The notes under the pieces: model-generated
Database searches by the model: none
Told to the model about the DNA's origin: nothing
Seen by the model: only the letters and a program-made list of their open reading frames with translations
Part shown: positions 25,075 through 33,301 of the stretch, piece by piece
Layout: each line of letters starts with the position of its first letter
How positions within the stretch are numbered: the stretch's first letter is position 1
Position numbers and translations under genes: made by a program
Source: CAZVWH01 sp964631175
GTDB taxonomy: Bacteria; Planctomycetota; Phycisphaerae; Sedimentisphaerales; Anaerobacaceae
Reading direction: 5' to 3'
Length of the DNA stretch: 34,151 nucleotides
Assembly: GCA_964631175.1 (NCBI GenBank)
Contig: CAZVWH010000021.1
Location: 1-34,151, forward strand

Positions 25075-25479
25075 ATGGAAGTGAATGATATCTTTGGCCC
25101 CATAGATATAGCTGTTTCGGGTATGCGAGCTCAGGACAAAACTATGGAGGTTATCTCGTCGAATATTGCCAATGCCCGGACAACTGATGCAGGTAAGGGT
25201 GAGCCGTACCGGAAACTCGAAGCTGTGCTCAAAGCAGAGACCGACGGTATTAGCGGCGTCACCGTGGCGGATATAGCTAAAGATATGGGGAAGTTCGATA
25301 AAATTTTTGATCCCGGCAATCCCCAGGCAGATGAGCACGGATATGTGGCGATGCCCAATGTAAATCTACCTATCGAGATTATGAATCTCAATATCGCGAC
25401 CCGTACATATCAGGCTAACGCCGCGATTCTTAAACGCTATCAGCAAATGGTAGAAACAACACTCGAATTACTGCGATAA
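25075..25479 (+). CDS. flgC: Flagellar basal-body rod protein FlgC
   Basis: FlgC is the second proximal rod protein. The 134-aa sequence has AVSGMRAQDKTMEVISSNIA near the N-terminus, a central loop, GYVAMPNVNLPIEIMNL, and the conserved C-terminal helix YQANAAILKRYQQMVETTLE. AAGGG lies 7 nt before the ATG. Length is standard. Confidence 0.96.
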   Translation: MEVNDIFGPIDIAVSGMRAQDKTMEVISSNIANARTTDAGKGEPYRKLEAVLKAETDGISGVTVADIAKDMGKFDKIFDPGNPQADEHGYVAMPNVNLPIEIMNLNIATRTYQANAAILKRYQQMVETTLELLR

Positions 25480-25494
25480 GTGAGGGACAACACA

Positions 25495-25809
25495 ATGATA
25501 AACCTAAATGCCAGTGTAAGCTCTATAGTGCCAAACACCAATAAAATGATGCCACCGGTAGAAAAGACCATTCACGAAAAAGCAGATTTTACAAAAACGG
25601 CTAAGGCCGTCGGAGATTTTATATCCGAGGTCGATGACCTTCAACACTCCTCGGACATGTCTATAAAAGATTTGTTGGCCGGCAAGAATACCGATATTAC
25701 TTCGGTAGTATCAGCCGTAGCTAAAGCTGATATGAGTTTCAAGCTACTTGTAGGTGTTAGAAATAAGATAATTGAAGCCTATAAACAAACAATGAATATG
25801 CCGCTGTAA
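25495..25809 (+). CDS. fliE: Flagellar hook-basal body protein FliE
   Basis: FliE joins the MS ring to the rod. The 104-aa protein carries FISEVDDLQHSSDMSIKDLL, and a C-terminal MSFKLLVGVRNKIIEAYKQT, both typical of FliE. A GTG at 25480 opens the frame directly after the flgC stop, but AGGGA stands 7 nt before the ATG at 25495, which is chosen. Confidence 0.93.
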   Translation: MINLNASVSSIVPNTNKMMPPVEKTIHEKADFTKTAKAVGDFISEVDDLQHSSDMSIKDLLAGKNTDITSVVSAVAKADMSFKLLVGVRNKIIEAYKQTMNMPL

Positions 25810-25865
25810 TGACGAAAGCCCCCCGCTTTTGCAGGAACAAGCCTATCGCTGCAGAGGCAGGAGGA

Positions 25866-25889
25866 ACGAGAGATAAAAGACGAGGATGA
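25866..25889. repeat. ACGAGAGAT-type repeat at the fliF start
   Basis: ACGAGAGATAAAAG followed by ACGAGGATGAG resembles the tandem 14-mers inside fliH at 28619-28646. The fliF initiation region, including the GAGG next to the ATG, lies within this repeat. Confidence 0.45.
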
Positions 25890-27415
25890 GCTTCTTCCAG
25901 AAGATAGTGTTAATCTGGCAAAAAGTAAGCCTTGTACAACGGGCTTTGTTGACTGCTGTTGTCCTGACTTTCCTTATTATCAGCGTGTTTCTTATTCAGT
26001 GGGCCCGCAAACCTGATATGAGAATGCTGTATCGTGACTTATCCCCAGAAGAAGCGGCTAAAATTACAGACAAAATCAGCGAGAAAAATATCCCTTACGA
26101 ATTGAAAAGCGGAGGGACAACCATCTACGTTCCAAAAGAGCATGTCTATCAGCTCCGGCTGGATATGGCAAAAGAGGGGCTTGTTTTAGGTCAGCAGAGT
26201 GGTTACAAGATATTTGACAATGAGAAAATCGGGATAAGTCCCTTTGTACAAAATGTCAATCTCAAACGGGCACTTCAGGAAGAGCTTGCTAAGAGTATCC
26301 AAATGATAAATGGTGTGGATCACGCACGGGTCCATATCGTAAGTTCTGATTCCGCTTATGGCAGACTGTTCAGTTCCGAGTCCGAAAAAACCACTGCTTC
26401 TGTGGTTCTCCGATTAAAACCCGGCTACAAATTAAGTGCCTCTAATATCGCTGCAATTACCAATTTGGTCTCCGGCAGCGTTGAAGGCCTCAACTCAGAA
26501 AATATAACAGTAGTAGATAGCCAGGGACGTCTCTTGTCTAGCAGCTCGGACCACACTATCACCAGCGGGGCCGGCACTATTGCCGATTACAAAGAGAGAG
26601 TGGAGCAGAGCTTAGCTAAGAAAGTTGAGGACATGCTCAGCTCTGTTTTAGGGCCTGGCCGGGCGGCAGTAAGGGTCAGTGCCATCATTGATATGAACAG
26701 CATCAATACCGTTATTGAAAGTTATGACCCAACCGCAAAGGTGGCATCGAAAGAAGAGATTACAACAAAATCTGAAATCGAACAGAATGGTGCATCGACC
26801 GGTGGCGGAACAGCCACGCCAGGCAGCACAAAAAAAGATGAAACAATCATTACCGAGTATGAGGTCGGCAAGACCATAAAGCAAGAGGTGATTTTGCCGG
26901 GCGAAATTAAGTCATTATCAGTAGCTGCTTTCGTTGACTTGTCAGTGACCGATGCAAATGAAGCAGGCTCTGCAGGCTCCGCCGATGGCGGGAAAATGAT
27001 AATGCAATTATCCGATGTGGAAGAAATTATTAGAAATGCGCTCGGTCTTAAGCAGACGGACCTGCTTAAAGTTGTCCACGTGAAGTTTCATCATCCAGCC
27101 AAATTGACGATTGAAGATAAGCCGTCCAATTGGCCTCGTTACATGGCAATTGCCCGTCATCTTTCCTTAGGGATTATGGCAATTTGCGCACTGCTTGTGC
27201 TTCGGATATTCAGAGGCGCAAAGAAAAAAGCAACTTCGCAGCCTAAATCCCAGTCCGCTCATGGTGGAGAAATTCAGGGATCAATCGGTTTGCTTCCAGC
27301 CGGAGAGAATGCTACCGAAGCTTTTGCTTTCCGCAAACACATAACCGATGCTCTACAGAACAATCCCGAACGGGTCAGGCACCTATTTGCCAATTGGATA
27401 GAGCAAAAGGAGTAG
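25886..27415 (+). CDS. fliF: Flagellar MS-ring protein FliF
   Basis: FliF builds the inner-membrane MS ring and houses the export gate. The 509-aa protein has a first membrane helix at about 19-38, ring-building motifs MRMLYRDLSPEEAAKITDKI and IPYELKSGGTTIYVP, VNLKRALQEELAKSIQMI, a low-complexity Gly/Thr/Ser loop near 300-315, and a second helix at about 420-437. The C-terminal tail NNPERVRHLFANWI is the FliG-binding segment. Length is near the family norm. Its ribosome site is unusual, since GAGG abuts the ATG. Confidence 0.96.
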   Translation: MSFFQKIVLIWQKVSLVQRALLTAVVLTFLIISVFLIQWARKPDMRMLYRDLSPEEAAKITDKISEKNIPYELKSGGTTIYVPKEHVYQLRLDMAKEGLVLGQQSGYKIFDNEKIGISPFVQNVNLKRALQEELAKSIQMINGVDHARVHIVSSDSAYGRLFSSESEKTTASVVLRLKPGYKLSASNIAAITNLVSGSVEGLNSENITVVDSQGRLLSSSSDHTITSGAGTIADYKERVEQSLAKKVEDMLSSVLGPGRAAVRVSAIIDMNSINTVIESYDPTAKVASKEEITTKSEIEQNGASTGGGTATPGSTKKDETIITEYEVGKTIKQEVILPGEIKSLSVAAFVDLSVTDANEAGSAGSADGGKMIMQLSDVEEIIRNALGLKQTDLLKVVHVKFHHPAKLTIEDKPSNWPRYMAIARHLSLGIMAICALLVLRIFRGAKKKATSQPKSQSAHGGEIQGSIGLLPAGENATEAFAFRKHITDALQNNPERVRHLFANWIEQKE

Positions 27416-27422
27416 ATAATAG

Positions 27423-28427
27423 ATGACGCTAACGGGTAAACAAAAAGCCGCAATGCTACTAATGAGCCTTGATATTACGACTGCTACGGAAATGCTCAAA
27501 GGCTTCGATCAAAAGGTCGTTCAGGAATTGGCAGTGGAATTGGCCTATCTGGACGCTTCCGGTCTGGGCAGCAGCAAGCAGAGCACCGAGATTGCACGGC
27601 AGTTTTGTAACAGCCTACAAAACGGCCCAACGTTTCACATTCAAAGCTTCCTAAAAGAAATGCTAAACAGTACGGTCGGTGATGAAAAAGCGACACAGAT
27701 TCAGATACAAATCCAGGACTTGCTCAGGCAGCGTGATCCTTTTATAGCCATTCGCTCGGCGGATGTACAAACATTGGCATCGGTTTTTGAGAATGAACAT
27801 CCTCAAGCAGTCGCAGTGGCTCTATCGGAAATACCGCCAAAGACAAGCTCGGAAATTCTCGGGCTTCTGGGCGAAGGCATGCGGCTCAGTGTTATTAGCA
27901 GAATGGCCAGTCCAGCTTTGGCGGATCACGCCGAGGCAAAGGTAAGAATTGCACAGATGATTAGCAAACGCCTTGAATCTATGGCTGCCAACCAAAAAAG
28001 CACCGGCGTACAGGCTCGGCCGGAGCAGTCCTTAAGGAAAGTAGCTGTGATTTTGCGAAACTTAGGCACAGAACTCAGAGACGGCCTACTCGGAGCAATC
28101 CAGGAAAAAGACAACCAAATAGGTGAGCAGGTAAAAAACCTAATGATAGTTTGGGAAGATATCTTGCAAGTCGCTGACCGCTCATTGCAAGAAGCTCTGC
28201 GCGGCATTGATGAGCGAAGTTTAGCATTAGCGCTACATAAAACCGACGAAGCAATTACCAAAAAAATAAAATCCAATATCTCTGAAAGAGCTGCCGCAAT
28301 GATCGATGAAGAAACATCACTTATGTCCGCTCCCAAAAAGCAAGACATTAAACAAGCCAGGGAAAAGATTATCAGCGCTTTGCGCGAAAAGAATAGTAAA
28401 GGTGAACTCGCATTTGTAGAAGAATAG
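27423..28427 (+). CDS. fliG: Flagellar rotor/switch protein FliG
   Basis: FliG couples rotor to stator. The 334-aa protein has the N-terminal LTGKQKAAMLLMSLD, the middle-domain EHPQAVAVALSEIPP near 120-135, and the C-terminal torque helix with IVWEDILQVADRSLQEALR and ALALHKTDEAI. Charged stator-facing residues are kept. AAAGGAG lies 10 nt before the ATG. FliG follows FliF by 7 nt. Confidence 0.96.
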   Translation: MTLTGKQKAAMLLMSLDITTATEMLKGFDQKVVQELAVELAYLDASGLGSSKQSTEIARQFCNSLQNGPTFHIQSFLKEMLNSTVGDEKATQIQIQIQDLLRQRDPFIAIRSADVQTLASVFENEHPQAVAVALSEIPPKTSSEILGLLGEGMRLSVISRMASPALADHAEAKVRIAQMISKRLESMAANQKSTGVQARPEQSLRKVAVILRNLGTELRDGLLGAIQEKDNQIGEQVKNLMIVWEDILQVADRSLQEALRGIDERSLALALHKTDEAITKKIKSNISERAAAMIDEETSLMSAPKKQDIKQAREKIISALREKNSKGELAFVEE

Positions 28428-28442
28428 CTCGTGCTAAGTAGC

Positions 28443-28500
28443 GAGCTTCCAGCCTTCGCAGCCGTAGGCTACTACGGCGGAGTAGGCACTTCGCAGAGTG
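28443..28500. repeat. GC-rich dispersed repeat in the fliG-fliH spacer
   Basis: CCTTCGCAGCCGTAGGCTAC and CTACGGCGGAGTAGGC are arranged like the segment at 3099-3127 and share near-identical words with fliK. The repeat carries an internal inverted word GTAGGCTAC and ends 8 bases before the fliH start. Confidence 0.7.
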
Positions 28501-28507
28501 GCATGCA

Positions 28508-29098
28508 ATGGCCGAGACGTTCACAATCAATCTTGCCAAGCCAATAAGCTCGGCACAAATCATAGCTGCCGATTTAATCGGAAACTACGATGTGCTTTTG
28601 TCCACCGCATCATCTGGGACGAGAGATGAAGAACGAGAGACGAAGAACGATAAGCAGTACATGGAGAAGCAAAAGGGTGAGATTGCACAGCTTTGTCAGA
28701 CACTCAATTGCCTCGTCGGCGAACTTAATCGTTATTACGATGAGGTGATATCCAAGCAAAGTGAGGAAATTGCTAAACTTTCAGTCGAAATAGCAAATAA
28801 AGTATTGATGCAAAAGGTACAAAAAGGTGACTACCAAATTGAATCTATTATCAAAGAGGCCCTTAAAAATGCCCCCACATGTCAGGAGGTAGTGGTGCAT
28901 TTGAATCCTGAAGACTTGGCGCTGTACCAAAAGATACAGAAGGATGATAGCAGTGGCGCTTTAGAAGATATCAAGTTTGTCGCTGATCCGGCCATTGGAC
29001 GGGCAGAGTGCCTGCTTGAGACACCAAAAGGAATTGTTAAATCATTCATAGAAAAACATATAGAACAGATTAGTGAGGCGCTTTCAAAGGTAGAATAA
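28508..29098 (+). CDS. fliH: Flagellar export ATPase regulator FliH
   Basis: FliH holds the FliI ATPase and links it to the rotor. The 196-aa protein has the C-terminal part typical of FliH: KLSVEIANKVLMQKV, VVVHLNPEDLALYQKIQ and ADPAIGRAECLLETPKGIV. The N-terminal region is predicted helical and charged. Residues about 36-52 (SGTRDEERETKNDKQY) are encoded by a tandem 14-mer repeat and look like an insertion. No strong ribosome site is visible because the upstream DNA is the GC-rich repeat. Confidence 0.9.
   Translation: MAETFTINLAKPISSAQIIAADLIGNYDVLLSTASSGTRDEERETKNDKQYMEKQKGEIAQLCQTLNCLVGELNRYYDEVISKQSEEIAKLSVEIANKVLMQKVQKGDYQIESIIKEALKNAPTCQEVVVHLNPEDLALYQKIQKDDSSGALEDIKFVADPAIGRAECLLETPKGIVKSFIEKHIEQISEALSKVE
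28618..28651. repeat. Tandem 14-bp repeat inside fliH
   Basis: ACGAGAGATGAAGA (28619-28632) is followed by ACGAGAGACGAAGA (28633-28646), 13 of 14 identical, and by a partial third unit. A related copy lies at the fliF start. It is read in frame as charged residues. Confidence 0.65.
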
Positions 29099-29101
29099 AT
29101 T

Positions 29102-30472
29102 ATGGCTATTAGTGAGATTAGTCCACCTTCAGAGGATTCGATTGACTTTGATAAATTCCGCTCGGCTCTGCACAAAATCAATTTGTTAGATTGTCAGGGT
29201 TATGTAGTGCAAGTATCGGGTTTGACAGTTGAATCTACCGGTCCGACATTGGGCTTAGGTGAGCTTTGTGGAATCCACATTCGCAATGGCCGGTGCGTGT
29301 TAGCTGAAGTGGTAGGTTTCCGCAATAATCATCTTATTTTACTGCCGTTAGAGCATATAGAGGGTATATCGCCGGGCGATGCGGTAACCGCTCGAACCGC
29401 TCGACGCTATATTACATTAAGCGAAGCTATTTTAGGTAGAGTGCTAAACGGCTCAGGTAAAGCCATCGACAATAAAGGCCCTCTGACAGGGACGGATAAG
29501 AAGGCATTAGATGTAAGCAGTCCACCACCATTAAGCCGGCAGAAGATTACCGAACCTTTAGCTTTGGGAATCAGATCAATAGATGGTGTATTAACCTGCG
29601 GCAAGGGACAGCGTATAGGCATTTTCTCGGGCAGCGGCATCGGTAAAAGCGTCCTTCTTGGTGATATAGCCAATTCGAGCGAAGCAAATGTCAACATTGT
29701 TGCGTTGATAGGCGAACGCGGACGAGAAGTGCGGGAATTTCTCGAAGAGAATCTTGATCCGGAAGGATTAGCCCGGAGTGTTGTTGTGGTAGCTACTTCA
29801 GACTGCCCACCCATTCAGCGAGTAAAGGCGGCACTGTTAGCCGTCACTATTGCTGAATACTTCAGGGACAAGGGAAAGAATATTTTGTTTATGATGGATT
29901 CGCTTACCCGTTTCGCTCAGGCCCAGCGCGAGATAGGTCTTGCTGCGGGTGAGCCGACAACCACAAAAGGGTATTGTCCAAGCGTTTTTTCGCTAATGCC
30001 GAGGCTTATCGAACGCCTGGGATGCGCTAAAGACGGCAGCATAACAGGTATCCTAACGGTTTTGGTTGAGAATGATGATTTGGCGGATCCTGTAGCCGAT
30101 AGCGCCAGGAGCCTATTAGACGGGCACATAGTGTTGTCTCGAAAATTGGCCGATAGAGGACATTATCCCGCGGTGGATATCCTGCAGAGTATCAGCAGAT
30201 TGATGCCTAAAGTCACCAGCAAAGAACACTTTGAAGCGGCTGTAAAGCTCAAAGAAATATATGCTACTTATACCGACGCAGAAGATTTGATAAACATTGG
30301 TGCATTTTCACCGGGTAGTAATAGACGTATCGATGGAGCAATCAGTTTGATTGACAAAATAAACAGCTTTCTTGTCCAGCCTGTTCGTCAAAGAACAAAT
30401 TTTGAAGAGACTGTCAAGCAGCTAACCGCCATTACCCGCTCGTGGGACGAGCTGTTAAGCGTTCGAAAATAA
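29102..30472 (+). CDS. fliI: Flagellar export ATPase FliI
   Basis: FliI is the ATPase of the flagellar type III export apparatus, related to F1-beta. The 456-aa protein has Walker A SGSGIGKS at 176-183, GERGREV at 204-210, Walker B ILFMMD at 261-266 followed by SLTRFAQAQREIGLAAGEP, and TTTKGYCPSVFSLMPRLIER. Length is normal. It follows fliH by 3 nt. Confidence 0.97.
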   Translation: MAISEISPPSEDSIDFDKFRSALHKINLLDCQGYVVQVSGLTVESTGPTLGLGELCGIHIRNGRCVLAEVVGFRNNHLILLPLEHIEGISPGDAVTARTARRYITLSEAILGRVLNGSGKAIDNKGPLTGTDKKALDVSSPPPLSRQKITEPLALGIRSIDGVLTCGKGQRIGIFSGSGIGKSVLLGDIANSSEANVNIVALIGERGREVREFLEENLDPEGLARSVVVVATSDCPPIQRVKAALLAVTIAEYFRDKGKNILFMMDSLTRFAQAQREIGLAAGEPTTTKGYCPSVFSLMPRLIERLGCAKDGSITGILTVLVENDDLADPVADSARSLLDGHIVLSRKLADRGHYPAVDILQSISRLMPKVTSKEHFEAAVKLKEIYATYTDAEDLINIGAFSPGSNRRIDGAISLIDKINSFLVQPVRQRTNFEETVKQLTAITRSWDELLSVRK

Positions 30473-30486
30473 GGGTTGAAAGGTAA

Positions 30487-30930
30487 ATGAAACGATTTGT
30501 GTGGCGGTTGCAGCAGGTTCTTGACCTCAAGGTAAAAGAGGAACAGATAAAGAGAACAGAGATGTTCAAGCTAACCGAAAGGTTAGCACAGAAACGAGGT
30601 GAGCTGTTAATACGACAGAAAAGACTCAGGGACATGATTTCGACCATAGCGGCAAAAGAGCATCAGACACGATTAAGCGAACAGGAGCTTTTTTTGAAAT
30701 ATTCTGCGACAAGTAACCAGCAGATAAAGAAGCTACAGAATGAAATAAACAGACTCGAATCACAACAAAAAGACAAAATTGTTGAGGTTGTAAAGGTCAG
30801 GCGATTTAAAGAAGGGATGGAAAAATTGCGGGACGATGCTAAAGAACGATTCATAAAGCAACAGGAAAAACTTGAGCAAAAAGAATTAGACGAAGGGGTC
30901 ATCCGCCTCCGGAGAACCCAAAAAAATTAG
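30487..30930 (+). CDS. fliJ: Flagellar export protein FliJ
   Basis: FliJ is the small coiled-coil stalk of the export ATPase. The 147-aa protein opens KRFVWRLQQVLDLKVKEEQ, typical of FliJ, and is almost entirely charged coiled coil with no Pro or Gly breaks in the centre. GAAAGG is 3 nt before the ATG. Position after fliI supports the call. Confidence 0.9.
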   Translation: MKRFVWRLQQVLDLKVKEEQIKRTEMFKLTERLAQKRGELLIRQKRLRDMISTIAAKEHQTRLSEQELFLKYSATSNQQIKKLQNEINRLESQQKDKIVEVVKVRRFKEGMEKLRDDAKERFIKQQEKLEQKELDEGVIRLRRTQKN

Positions 30931-30940
30931 GAGAACGGCA

Positions 30941-31687
30941 GTGAACAAGAAACTAATAATATTAACAGCGGCAGCCGGCCTGGTAAGCTTTACAGGGGCG
31001 TTTGTCTTTGCATGGCTCACCGAGCCGGCTTCAACTTCAATAAATCAATCCGCCTCCGGCGGAACAGATCAGATCGAACCTGCCGAGAAGCAAGCTGAAC
31101 CGAAGCCACTCCAGCCGGAAGTTAGTGCGATAGCTCTCCGCGATGCCGTTGACGATACAATAGAACAGCCGTCTATCCAGTCGGGCGTGACTGAGAAACA
31201 ACTCAAGAATCTCGTCTATGAAGTCATGGAAAAGAAACGACAGTATGAAAACATGCTGCAAAGCCTTCAAAAGCGGGAGAACAGAATCCAAATAGCTCAA
31301 GATACATTACAAAAGGACATCGAAAACCTCAATAAACTAAGAACAGAGCTTGCCACAATGGTAGCACACTTCAAAGAGCAACGAGATAAATTGCTCAAGA
31401 GCAGGGTTGAAATCACCCAGACCGAGAAGGTCAATCTGGCCAAAATGGCAGCTACCTACGATAAGATGGACTCCGCCAGCGCCGGCAAAATATTAACTAA
31501 TATGTGCAGCCCGTCTCTAAACACAGAGCCTGTAGATGGCCAGAGCAATATGAATGATGCGGTAAAGATCCTGCACTATATGAACGAAAGGACCAAGGCT
31601 AAATTATTAGCCGAGTTAGGCGCCTCTGAGCCCAAACTGGCTGCGGCTCTTTGCAAGAGATTAAAACAAATAACGGAGACTAATTAG
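30941..31687 (+). CDS. MotE-like periplasmic/membrane flagellar protein
   Basis: The 248-aa protein has an N-terminal membrane helix (about 4-25), a Pro/Glu-rich linker, a coiled coil at about 85-155, and a C-terminal part with LAKMAATYDKMDSASAGKIL and AVKILHYMNERTKAKLLAEL. The last part resembles the MgtE-N-like repeat of MotE, a periplasmic chaperone for the stator. The start is GTG with AGGAG 7 nt upstream. Position between fliJ and motA fits. Family membership is inferred from pattern. Confidence 0.75.
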   Translation: MNKKLIILTAAAGLVSFTGAFVFAWLTEPASTSINQSASGGTDQIEPAEKQAEPKPLQPEVSAIALRDAVDDTIEQPSIQSGVTEKQLKNLVYEVMEKKRQYENMLQSLQKRENRIQIAQDTLQKDIENLNKLRTELATMVAHFKEQRDKLLKSRVEITQTEKVNLAKMAATYDKMDSASAGKILTNMCSPSLNTEPVDGQSNMNDAVKILHYMNERTKAKLLAELGASEPKLAAALCKRLKQITETN

Positions 31688-31690
31688 ATT

Positions 31691-32461
31691 ATGGATATAG
31701 CGACCATAATAGGAGTAATTCTCGGTTTTGTTGTCATCACCGGCGCCATTGTATCCGGAGGTGGCTGGCACATGTTTATACATTTTCCCTCTATGGCGAT
31801 CACCATAGGCGGTATGGTGTGCGCGACGCTTATACATTTCTCGCTGCCCCAGTTTTTGGCAATATTCTCGATAGTCAAAAAAACGATATTCACAAAGATA
31901 CCGGCTCAGTCAAAATTGATTCAAAAAATGATCAACTATGCAGCTATCAACAGACGAGACGGGGCATTGGCCTTAGAGCAGGAAATTAACGGTGCGAACG
32001 ATTTTTTCTTAGGCAAGAGCCTGCAGATGCTCGTTGACGGACAGGACGCCAATAATATCCGGGAACACTTGTCGCTGGAGATTCAGAACCTTCAGGATCG
32101 CCATTCAAGAGGCAAAAAGATTCTCGAGTTTATGGGCGCGGCCGCTCCCGCTTTTGGAATGATAGGCACACTTATTGGTCTGATTCAAATGCTAAGGAAC
32201 CTGGAATCGCCTGAATCGATAGGTAGCGGAATGGCGGTAGCATTGCTTACCACTTTTTACGGTGCTTTGACTGCCAATTTAATTTTTCTGCCGTTAGCGG
32301 GCAAATTAGGAATATTTTCCAAAGCAGAGACTAAAATAATGGAAATGATTGTAGAGGGAATCTGTGCTATTGCACGTGGTGACAGTCCGACTGCTGTCCG
32401 GGAAAAACTACAGGTATTCGTTTCCCATAGCAGACGAGAGGAAGTAAAGGCTACCGTCTAA
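31691..32461 (+). CDS. motA: Flagellar stator subunit MotA
   Basis: MotA is the ring-forming membrane subunit of the ion-driven stator. The 256-aa protein starts MDIATIIGVILGFVVITGAI with the first helix, then FPSMAITIGGMVCATLI. The cytoplasmic loop has INRRDGALALEQEI and LEFMGAAAPAFGMIGTLIGL, and the fourth helix contains GSGMAVALLTTFYGALTANL. The motif pattern is closest to PomA/LafT-type sequences. It begins 3 nt after the MotE-like stop. Confidence 0.96.
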   Translation: MDIATIIGVILGFVVITGAIVSGGGWHMFIHFPSMAITIGGMVCATLIHFSLPQFLAIFSIVKKTIFTKIPAQSKLIQKMINYAAINRRDGALALEQEINGANDFFLGKSLQMLVDGQDANNIREHLSLEIQNLQDRHSRGKKILEFMGAAAPAFGMIGTLIGLIQMLRNLESPESIGSGMAVALLTTFYGALTANLIFLPLAGKLGIFSKAETKIMEMIVEGICAIARGDSPTAVREKLQVFVSHSRREEVKATV

Positions 32462-32506
32462 ATGGTTATTGGTTAAATGGTAAATTCAACCACTAATCAC
32501 CAGCAT
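32461..32506. repeat. AT-rich dispersed repeat after motA
   Basis: AATGGTTATTGGTTAA is an exact 16-base match, in reverse complement, to part of the yajC-secDF repeat. AATGGTAAATTCAACC continues the resemblance. The 99-nt motA-motB1 gap holds little else, and motB1 has no evident ribosome site. Confidence 0.65.
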
Positions 32507-32560
32507 TGTGCGGTAACAACTTAGTTAATTTTGCATTTTGTCCTTTGATTTATACGTTTG

Positions 32561-33301
32561 ATGGCGGCTCGCACAAAAAAACAATCGGAATCGGATGCTC
32601 CTGGCGGTGCACCAGAGTGGATGGTAACTTTTAGCGACTGCATGACATTGTTATTGACATTCTTTGTGCTTCTATTGAGTTTTTCGTCTTTTGATGACAA
32701 AATCTTCATGAAAATGGAACATTCTTTGGCCGAAGCTCTACCCTCAATCGGCAGCTCTACCAGAAGGGACAGAGAGACATTTGAGATTGTAGAGCCAATT
32801 AAGTATAAAGAGGAGTTTGATAAAGGTAATGAGAAACCTACCCTGGATGGCCAAATCGCAGCCAATCCAAAAATTCTTCAAAGCAAGTTGAATTTATATA
32901 ATAAAAAGGTATTCTTAATTCAATCGGAAAAAATCTTTTGGGGCAGAGGAAATCAGATTTCATTCAAGGGACGCCAAATTCTCTCTGATATAGCAGCACT
33001 TTTAAGGACAGTACCCAACAGAATAGTAATAAGTGAAAACCTGTCCTTTGACACGGCTCAGGACGGGCTTCAAACAGGCCAAGGACTGGACAAAGCCAGT
33101 CAGAATATAGGCTTCGAACGTGCCTGGGCTGCAATAGAGTATTTGACTGCTAAACAAGGCTTGGATAAAAAGCGATTCAGCATCTCGTCGGCAAGCACTA
33201 TCCCCAAAGAAAATCCTTCAAGCAATAAATTATATTTACCAAAATCAAAAGACAATCGAATGCTTGAGATTGTCATATTAGAACGGAGTATTTACCATTG
33301 A
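32561..33301 (+). CDS. motB: MotB-like stator subunit 1, atypical OmpA domain
   Basis: The 246-aa protein has the MotB plug/membrane segment WMVTFSDCMTLLLTFFVLLL with the ion-carrying Asp26. A C-terminal OmpA-like fold follows with IFWGRGNQISFKGRQILSDI and FERAWAAIEYLTAKQGLDK. The usual GHTD motif after the RIVI strand is missing. In its place is SENLSFDTAQDGLQTGQG, part of which is encoded by a dispersed repeat. Arg in FERA, a peptidoglycan-contact residue in the family, is kept. An in-frame TTG precedes the ATG by one codon. Anchoring to peptidoglycan may be weak or handled by the next gene. Confidence 0.88.
   Translation: MAARTKKQSESDAPGGAPEWMVTFSDCMTLLLTFFVLLLSFSSFDDKIFMKMEHSLAEALPSIGSSTRRDRETFEIVEPIKYKEEFDKGNEKPTLDGQIAANPKILQSKLNLYNKKVFLIQSEKIFWGRGNQISFKGRQILSDIAALLRTVPNRIVISENLSFDTAQDGLQTGQGLDKASQNIGFERAWAAIEYLTAKQGLDKKRFSISSASTIPKENPSSNKLYLPKSKDNRMLEIVILERSIYH
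33041..33069. repeat. Dispersed repeat copy inside motB1
   Basis: CTGTCCTTTGACACGG and CTCAGGACGGGCT form the copy, with TGTCC and GGAC-type inverted ends. It belongs to the GACACGGCTCAGG-type family also present near 3400. It encodes about residues 161-170 at the expected peptidoglycan-binding loop. Confidence 0.6.
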
